Shown: piece after piece, positions 57,095 through 64,000 of the stretch
Layout of the letters: the number at the start of each line of letters is the position of its first letter
How positions within the stretch are numbered: position 1 is the stretch's first letter
Assembly (NCBI RefSeq): GCF_050624435.1
Contig: NC_134542.1
Span: 16,053,997-16,117,996, forward strand
Source of the DNA: Tenrec ecaudatus
Taxonomy: Eukaryota > Chordata > Mammalia > Afrosoricida > Tenrecidae
DNA length: 64,000 nt
Direction: 5' to 3'
Translations under genes and position numbers: made by a program
Notes under the pieces: model-generated
The model's database searches: none
What the model saw: only the letters and a program-made list of their open reading frames with translations
What the model was told of the DNA's origin: nothing

Positions 57095-57978
57095 AGTACT
57101 GATTGGGCCCTGATACGACTGCTGAAGACAAATAGGTACATAAGCAAATGTGGCGAAGAAAGCTGATGGTGCCCAGCTATCAAAATATATCGCGTCTGGG
57201 GTCTTAAAGTCTTGAAGGTAAACAAGTGGCCATCTAGCTCAGAAGCAGCAAAGCCCACATGGAAGAAGCACACCAGCCTGTGCGATCACAAGGTGTCAAG
57301 GGATCAGGTATCAGGCATCATCAGAACAAAAAATCTTACCATAGTGAATGAGCGGGGGAGTGCGGAGTGGAGACCCAAACCCCATTTGTAGGCCCCTGGA
57401 CATCCTGAGGAGACAAGACAGTCAGGGTGCGATGTAGCAACGATGAAAAATACAACTTTCCTCTAGTTCCTAAATGCTTCCCCCCCTCCCACTGTCATGA
57501 TCCGAATTCTACCCTGCAAGTCTGACTAGACCAGAGGATGTACACTGGTACAGATGGGAACTGGAAACAAAGGGAAGTCAGGGCAGATGATCCCATCAGG
57601 ACCAGTGGTGTGAGTGGTGATACTGGGAGGGTGGAGGGAAGGTGGGCTGGAAAGGGGAAGGGGGAACCCTTTTCAAGGATCTGCATGTGACCTCCTCCCT
57701 GGGGGACATACAACAGAAAAGTGGGGAAAGGGAGACATGGGACAGAGCAAGATATGACAAAATAATAATTTATAAATTATCAAGGGTTCATGAGGGAGGG
57801 GGAAGTGGGGAGGGAGGGGAAAAATGAGGACCTGATGCCAGGGGCTTGGGTGGAAAGCAAAAGTTTTGAGAATGATGAGGGCAATGAATATACAAATGTG
57901 CTTTACACAATTGATGTATGTATGGATTGTGATAGGAGTTGTACGAGCCCCCAATAAAATGATTTTTAAAAAAAGTAC
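57095..57978 (+). mobile_element. L1 3' UTR, long copy
   Basis: Starts near TACGACTGCTGAAGACAAAT; includes GGTCTTAAAGTCTTGAAGG, GAAGAAGCACACCAGCCTGT, GACCTCCTCCCTGGGGGACA, the G-rich tract (57791-57820) and a terminal CCCAATAAAATGATTTTTAA. It is the fullest copy of this 3' UTR in the window. Confidence 0.9.
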
Positions 57979-57984
57979 TGTTTG

Positions 57985-58540
57985 GGTGTGAGACTTTTGT
58001 TTTTCCTCTTTTCTACTGCAGACACACATACATTTCTCCTCTCTCCCCATCCCTTTCACACACACATTTCAAATTGAGAGAGGTTCTTTCTGTCCCCAGC
58101 ACTTGGCTTGATTAAAACTAAGCATTTGCTTTGTGTAACTACAGAAGAACAACTTTTATTTTAAAAGGTAATTCATCTAATCTGATTTGGTAATAGCATA
58201 TCCTCTTAACCATAAGAGCTTAAAGTCAAGTGAGACAGCTGTTCTCCTGCTCTTGCCTGGGAACCAGGCCCCCGGCAAATGTTTCACATGCACGTCCCCT
58301 GCCTCCAAGCACACGATGATTATCTACAGCAATTAGGAAGCTATGACATCTGGTGTCTCCTTGATTAGACCTTTCATGAAAGTTCTAAGTGTTAAGGAAT
58401 AAATGGTGATGATGATCAGCCTCTTTATTGGGACAAAGAGCCCGTCTTAGGTCAAATAACCATTGAGAAGTAGGATAGGCATTTTTCAACAGACAATATG
58501 GGCAGTACTGCAGCCTGTTGATCTACTTGGGAAAATTAGC
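57985..58540. other. Non-coding, repeat-free
   Basis: No gene or repeat recognised. Bases 58080-58480 are unique-looking and contain TAATTCATCTAATC and CAATTAGG homeodomain-type cores. Confidence 0.5.
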
Positions 58541-58544
58541 TAAT

Positions 58545-58745
58545 GAAAACCCTATGAATTACAAAAGAAGGTGAGCCGTCTAGGTCAGCAGGTACTAAAA
58601 CACCAAACACTAAACGCTGGTAGACTTTGCTATACCAACGATGGTGAACCGGACCAGGTTCTAGTCTGCTGTGCACGGCATGGCCATGGGTCAGCCACAG
58701 TCTAAGAGCAACAACCACAGACCAGGAAGGGATCTGTGGCGTTGG
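58545..58745 (+). mobile_element. SINE-like, AfroSINE-type 3' end
   Basis: GGTACTAAAACACCAAACAC, TTGCTATACCAACGATGGTG and GGCATGGCCATGGGTCAGCC; the end resembles the AfroSINE 3' module, the 5' part does not. Confidence 0.45.
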
Positions 58746-58999
58746 CCACAGAAGAGGCGCCTCAGTAGTATTTGTTGGCCAGATATTTGTTGACTTACCT
58801 TGTTTCCACGTGATAAATCACCGTCTTCAAGGTATCGTGATTTAAGGACATTTCAATGTGACCAAACAAGTTTTACCCCTCAGGTGGGTTTTATTGAGAT
58901 TGGTTCCAATGCTGTTACGTTGATCAGCATGGTTACATCACTTTGACCATTTGACATGTAATTATTCCAAGTTACAAATTCTGTCATTCGCAGACCATT

Positions 59000-59125
59000 C
59001 TTTTTTTTATTTTTTAACATTTTTTAGGGGCTCGTACAACTCCTATCACAATCCATACATGCATCAATTGTGTAAAGCACATCTGCACATTCGTTGCCCT
59101 CATCATTCTCAAAGCTGCTCGCCTC
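59000..59125 (-). mobile_element. L1 3' tail
   Basis: TTTTTAGGGGCTCGTACAAC, CACAATCCATACATGCATCA and CATTCGTTGCCCTCATCATT on plus. Confidence 0.85.
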
Positions 59126-59724
59126 CGAGCTCTTCAAAGAACTGGGATTGTACAGAGTGACACCGATTTCCTGAGTTTGTAACCTACTATTGAGTGTTCT
59201 CCAGGTTTCATTATTGGCACAGGTAATTAATTAATTATCATAAGTTTTAAAACCTCCACTTTGCATTGAACTACACCTTGTAGACAACCATGCTTGACCT
59301 TCATTGACCGAATACGTGGGTACACACACTAATCCTTCCGTGTTTCTGCCGAAACCTCTTCCACAGGCGGTGATAGCTGCAGAAAAATGTCAAAGGACCG
59401 ATGGCCTTCCCCTCTGACTCTATGTGAGACACTGTTCATACATGCCACTCTCATTCTCACCTACCCCAACTCAGCTGCTTCTCGGTTTCCCGTTTTTCCC
59501 ATCCTTGTCATTTTCTAAGTTACCTGAAGCAACACCTCAAAGACCTTCCCCCCCTCCATTGCTTCCTGTTCCATCAGTCTAGGTCAAACACACCCGGTTT
59601 CCTTCCATATTATTCCTATATGCATTCACTTAATTCCCACGGTCACTCGGTGGCTCATTTGCTCCTTCATTATTTCAACTCATTTTTGAAATAATTCATT
59701 CCAAAAGCTTTCAATGCGTGCCTA
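59125..59724. other. Non-coding, no recognised gene
   Basis: Pyrimidine-rich, no gene or named repeat. Confidence 0.5.
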
Positions 59725-59979
59725 CTGTGTGAGTTGTTGTACCACCAAATTGGTTCTGACTCCCGCAGACCCGATGCTTAATAGAACCAAGCACTGCCCG
59801 GTCCCGTGCTGTCCTCCCAATTGTATGTTTGAGCCCATTATTGCCACCATTGTGTCAATTCATCTCATTGAGGGCCTTCCTCTCTTTCACTGACCTACTC
59901 AATCAGGCACAATGTCCTTTTCTAGAGACTGATCTCTCCTGATAACGTATCCAGAGATGAAGTCTCACCATCCTCACTT

Positions 59980-60206
59980 AAAAAAAAAATTAAATCATTT
60001 TATTGGGGGCTTGTACAACTCTTATCGCAATCCACACATACATTCATTGTGTCAAGCACTTTTGTAATTTGTTTCCCTCATCATTCTCAAAACATTTGCT
60101 TTCTACTTGAGCCCCTAGTGTTTGATCTTCATTTTTCCCCTCTCTTCCTGTTCCCCATTCCTCCATGAACCCTTGATAATTTAGAAACTATTATTATTTT
60201 GTCATA
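59980..60206 (-). mobile_element. L1 3' tail with perfect 11-bp target duplication
   Basis: ATTAAATCATTTTATTGGGG start. CATCCTCACTT at 59969-59979 and 60207-60217 is the duplication within RTE. Confidence 0.92.
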
Positions 60207-60838
60207 CATCCTCACTTCTAAGGTACTGTCTGGCAGTACTTGCTCCACGACAGATTTGTTTGTTCTGTGACAGTTCATGGTATTTTTAATGTTCTTTACC
60301 GAAACCATAATTAAAATATATGAATTCGACCACAGTTTTGCTTATTCATTGTATAGTTTTCACATGCGTATGAGAAGACTGATAGTACTGTGGCTTAGGC
60401 GCATCTTACTCTTCAACATGACATCCTCGCTGGTCAACACCTTCAAGAGGTCTTGGGCAGCGGGCTGTCCAAAGGCAGTGCTATTTTATTTCTTGCCTGC
60501 ACCCTCCATGAGCTCGACTGTGGGTCTAAGCATGGTGAGAACAGTTTACATCTTTTCTCTGTTCAGCGTGATATCTCTTGGTCCGCTGGTGAGAATTTTG
60601 GTTTTCTTTACATTGAATAGTCATCTGTACTGAAGACGGCAGTTCTTGATCTTCATCAGCAAGTGCTTCATGTTGGTGGTGGTGTTGTTAGGTGCCTTCG
60701 AGTCTGTTCTGACCTAGAGCAGCAACCCTCTGCACAACAGAATGAAACACTGCCGGGTCCTGCACCAGCCTCACAATTGTTCCTAAGCTTGAGCCCATTG
60801 TTTCACCCGTTATGTCAATCCATCTCATTGAGGGCATT

Positions 60839-61798
60839 TGTGGGGGAAAGGCCAGACCCCACAACTAATCATGGGTTCGGTAGGTGCAATTGTATGGTTT
60901 AAATATATATTATATTAAATATATCTATATATTGATATAAATCTATATTAAATATATAATTATAAACTATATAATTATATATTAAATATGTAAACAAATA
61001 AATATATATTAAATCTATATGTCTCTCTCTCTATATAGAGAGATTATAATAAAGTCATACAGAGCATGAGAGATAGAGGAGATTGAAATAATGGAGTCAG
61101 ACACATTTCATAGCATCCTCGCCTTGGGCCCACTTGGTAGTCCACGTGGAGATGGGAGATGGGAGGGCAGGAGAGGGGGAAGGGAAGGAGAATAAGGGGA
61201 AAGAGAAGAGGGGAGCAAGGACGGGAGTGGGGGGTGGGGTGGGGGAACCGGATAGGAAGAGCCTGGAGAGCTCTTTATTACTAACCAAGGCTTATATATC
61301 TGGGGTGGGGCGTGCAAGCCCACTAATTACAGGTAAAGACATAGGTCACAGGAAGTGGTTGCACTATAGGTTATACAGCAAAGAGAGGGGGACAATCTAG
61401 GGATATACACACAATAGGAAGGGGAGGGATTGGGGGCACACATGTGACAAGATGGGCGGATCCTAGATTCAGGATGGCAGCCGAACTTTGGATGTCACTG
61501 AGCAGGTTTGACCTGTTCTCTGGCTCTCTGTAGGAACCATTATCACTAGGGTGTAAACCCCACCTACAGGGACCAGACTGATGGCTTCAAGCTTTTAGGG
61601 AGAAGTAGCCCATTGTCCTTAACAGCAGGGAGTGAGCCCTACCTATTGTGGGAGGGACAATGGTGTCTGCTTGCTCTGGATGGCTGGAGTCTTCAGGGAG
61701 ATAACTTGATAATCATTTACCATTAGTTACAAGCAGTGTCCTAAGTCTAAAGTATATTTGGGGGAGACGACTTGGGAGAAATCTTTCTGTTTCCCACA
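60839..61798 (-). mobile_element. Solo LTR of an endogenous retrovirus (960 bp)
   Basis: The block starts TGTGGG and ends CCCACA, perfect 6-bp inverted ends with the canonical TG...CA. The flanks GGCATT (60833-60838) and GGTCTT (61799-61804) fit a 6-bp target duplication with two changes; the uninterrupted RTE consensus reads GAGGGTCTTCC. On the minus strand a TATATAAG box (about 61292-61299) lies upstream of AATAAA (61274-61279), so the LTR is read on the minus strand. No internal retroviral genes remain; the provirus was lost by LTR-LTR recombination. It contains an internal AT-rich expansion (60897-61045) and a G-rich stretch (61150-61250). Family not identified. Confidence 0.8.
60897..61045. 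repeat. AT-rich expansion within the LTR
   Basis: TATATTAAATATA units in direct and inverted copies, then TCTCTCTCTCTATATAGAGAGA, a palindromic end. Confidence 0.9.
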
Positions 61799-62908
61799 GG
61801 TCTTCCTCTTTTTCATGTCTCCTTGACTATACGAAGCAAGATTGTGTTATCTGCATATCCCAAGTCTTCCTCCAATCCTGATGCTGAGTTCTTCTTCATA
61901 TAATCCAGCTTCTCTGATGATTTGCTTAGGATACAGGTTAAGTAGATGTGGTGAAGGATAAAACCCTGATGTCCATCTTTCTTGATCTTAAACCACTCAG
62001 TATTCCCTGGATCTGTTTGAACAACTGACTGCCTCTTGGTCCATGGAGAGGTTCCACATGAGTGCAATGAAATGTTCCAGAGTTCTCATTCTTTGAAATG
62101 CCACCCATTGTGTGTTATAGTCCCCGCAGAGTCAATAAAACTAAAGTGAACTTCTTTCTGGTGTTCTCTGCTTTTGACCAAGATCCATCTGACATCAACA
62201 ATAATATCCCTTCTGCCTTGTCTTCTGAATTATGCTTGAATTTCTGTCAGCTTCCTGTGGATGTACTGCTGCAGTAGTTTTTGAATTAACATAAACACAA
62301 CTTGACTTGTGTGTGATATTAATGATGTTGCTTTATAATTCCTGCATTCTGTTGGATCACCTTTCTTGGAACAGCTATAATTAAGGATCTCTTCCAGTTG
62401 ACTGGCCAGGTAGCTGTCTTCTCAATTGCTTTGCACAGATGAATGGGCCCTTCCAATCGGTCTTCAGATTTTGGAAACCTTGTTTCTTGCTAATGCCTTC
62501 AGTGAAGACTGAACTTCTTCCTTCGCTGTTACTGGCTTTCGATCACATGCTCCATCTTCAGTGGTTGTTTGCCAGTCAGTTCTCTTTGGCGCAGTGACTC
62601 TGTATTACCTCCATCTTCTTTTGATGTTTCTCATATTGTTTAATCGTTTGCCCGTAGTGTTCTTCAATATTGGAACATGAGACTTGAATTTTTCTTCAGT
62701 TATTTCAGTTTGAATTATGCTGAGCATGTTTTTCCTTTTTTTTTTAAACAAAAACTCCAGGCTTTTACCCATTTCATTATAACACTTTATTTTAACTTTT
62801 TGCACTGCCCTTTGAAGTTTTCTGTTTAGCTGTTTGACTTCATCGTTTTTCCTTTTACGTGAGCTCCTCTACATTCAAAAGCAAGTTTCACAGTCTTTCC
62901 TGGCATCG

Positions 62909-62951
62909 TTTTCCTCCTCCTCCTCCTCCTTCTCCCTCTCTCTCTCTCTTT
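62909..62951. repeat. (TCC)n(TC)n microsatellite
   Basis: CCTCCTCCTCCTCC followed by CTCTCTCTCTCT, beside an L1 tail insertion. Confidence 0.93.
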
Positions 62952-62971
62952 TGGCTTTTTTTTGGTTTTGT

Positions 62972-63525
62972 TTTTAAAATAATCATTTTATTGGGGGCTC
63001 ATACAATTCTTATCACAATCCATACACACATCCATTATGTCAAGAACATATGTACATTTGTTGCCATCATCATTCTCAAAACATTTGCCTTTTACTTGAG
63101 CCCTTAATATCGGCTGCTCATTTCCCCCCTCCCTAGCCACTCTCCCCCACCCCACGAACCCTTCATCATTCATATATTATTATTATTTTGTCATATATTA
63201 CACTGTCTGACATCTCCCCCTGCCTTCTTCTCTGCTTTCCCTCCCCCAGGGAGGAGGCTATACGTAGATTCCTGTAATCAGTTCCCCCTTTCTATCCCAC
63301 ATTCTCTCCACCCCCCAGGCATCACCACTCTCATCACTGGTTCTGGAGGAGTCATCTGTCCTGGATTCCCTGTGTTTCCAGTTGCTATCTGTACCAATGT
63401 ACATCCTCTGGTCTAGCCAGATTTGCAAGGTAGTATTGGGATCATGATAGTGTGGGGGAGGAAGCATTCAAGAACTAGAGGAAAGTTATATGTTTCATCG
63501 TTGCTACCCTGCACCCTGCCTGCTT
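62972..63525 (-). mobile_element. L1 3' UTR
   Basis: AAAATAATCATTTTATTGGG start, TTATCACAATCCATACACAC, CCCAGGGAGGAGGCTATACG and TCGTTGCTACCCTGCACCCT. It interrupts the RTE between its endonuclease and RT parts. Confidence 0.88.
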
Positions 63526-64000
63526 CATCTCATGTAGGATGTCAGTGATGTCATCCCACAGCTCATCAGGTCTTCTCTGATTAATGTGCATCAAATCTGC
63601 TCTTGAAATACAGGTGGGAGAGACTAAATGCTGTGTGTAGACTCTTGTAGACTTGTTTTCATTTTATTCAACTTCTACTTCAACTTAAATATGGGCGATT
63701 GATGGTCTGTTCCACAGATAGTCTTTTGCTTTGTTTTTGCTGCTGATCATGAGCTTCTTCACCGTCTCTTCCCACAGATGAAATCCACGTCATCTGTGTG
63801 CTCCATTGACTGAGGCTCGTGTGTACAATGGCCATTTCTATAGTTGAAAGGGGCATTTCAATGAGCGAGTCATTGGTCTTACAAAATTCCATCAAGTGAT
63901 CTCTAGCTTTATTTCTACCACCAAGGTCATATGTTGTTCCTAAATGTTTCCAACCTCTGCATCCCGGTCTCCAATGACTATTGATACATCTTGATGGCGA

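Larger units (their letters stand above)
60674..61811 (-). mobile_element. Short RTE 3' fragment, split by LTR
   Basis: Two parts, 60674-60838 (GGTGTTGTTAGGTGCCTTCG onward) and 61799-61811, are one RTE 3' end of about 178 bases on the minus strand, flanked by TTCATGT at 60667-60673 and 61812-61818. It sits inside the large RTE and was itself cut by an LTR. Confidence 0.82.
59725..64000 (-). mobile_element. RTE LINE, nested insertions, runs off window
   Basis: Minus-strand RTE with its 3' end at the left. Parts in element order from the right: endonuclease (63527-64000, partial), linker and RT (61819-62970, with a FILHHIYL block where the RT has GCILSPYLFN, and a catalytic GYADNTILL, consensus YADD, at about 61836-61862), then 60216-60673 and 59725-59979 (3' end). 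The second catalytic Asp is Asn. Interruptions: L1 tail 59980-60206, RTE fragment 60674-61811 carrying a solo LTR, and L1 tail 62972-63525. Not able to move. Confidence 0.87.

Overview
The window reads as an afrotherian mammal, most likely a tenrec (Echinops telfairi or a close relative). Three repeat families support this. AfroSINE-type tRNA-derived SINEs occur about eighteen times. Long RTE LINEs of the BovB-related kind sit beside L1 3' ends of an afrotherian type. One hAT element at 18522-18713 matches the SPIN ('space invader') family, which is known from tenrec but is not a general afrotherian repeat. No bacterial, plasmid or organellar sequence is present.

The only certain functional gene is the 3' end of PAX3 on the + strand. 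Bases 1-5931 are the end of intron 7. Exon 8 starts at 5932, and exon 9 (6679-6713) encodes the alternative C-terminus. Exon 8 can be read through its donor into intron 8, giving a KPWAF end, or spliced to exon 9, giving an AFHYLKPDIA end. Poly(A) signals follow at 7305 and 7341, with others further down. The rest, about 56 kb, lies 3' of PAX3. By human synteny it would be part of the gene desert between PAX3 and EPHA4. It holds no other convincing multi-exon gene.

Other gene-like sequence is retrocopied. A full-length RPL29 retrocopy with an open reading frame lies at 12955-13437 (-). Two further minus-strand stretches, near 3.7-4.4 kb and 10.7-11.05 kb, end in AATAAA and may be processed copies, but I could not identify parents.

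The rest is mostly transposon layers, several with readable insertion order. A decayed mariner with two of three catalytic aspartates replaced is at 1.9-2.8 kb. An L1 is at 20.2-23.5 kb. A nearly complete RTE (37.4-42.07 kb, +) is interrupted by a second RTE piece with a 5' inversion (twin priming), by an L1 3' end with a 13-bp target duplication, and by a short L1 tail. A second RTE (45.6-48.1 kb, -) carries a SINE. A third RTE (59.7-64.0 kb, -, running off the window) contains two L1 tails and a short RTE fragment, and that fragment is itself split by a 960-bp solo LTR. Ancient MIR and MER5A-like pieces, a small TIR element and many microsatellites fill other parts.

I did not find a previously undescribed biological system. 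The most useful points are the PAX3 alternative 3' end, the horizontally acquired elements (SPIN certain in family, mariner possible), the dated nesting of retroelements, the intact RPL29 retrocopy, and a few repeat-free AT-rich stretches that could be PAX3 regulatory elements. Edges of old repeats are approximate, usually to within 10-40 bases.
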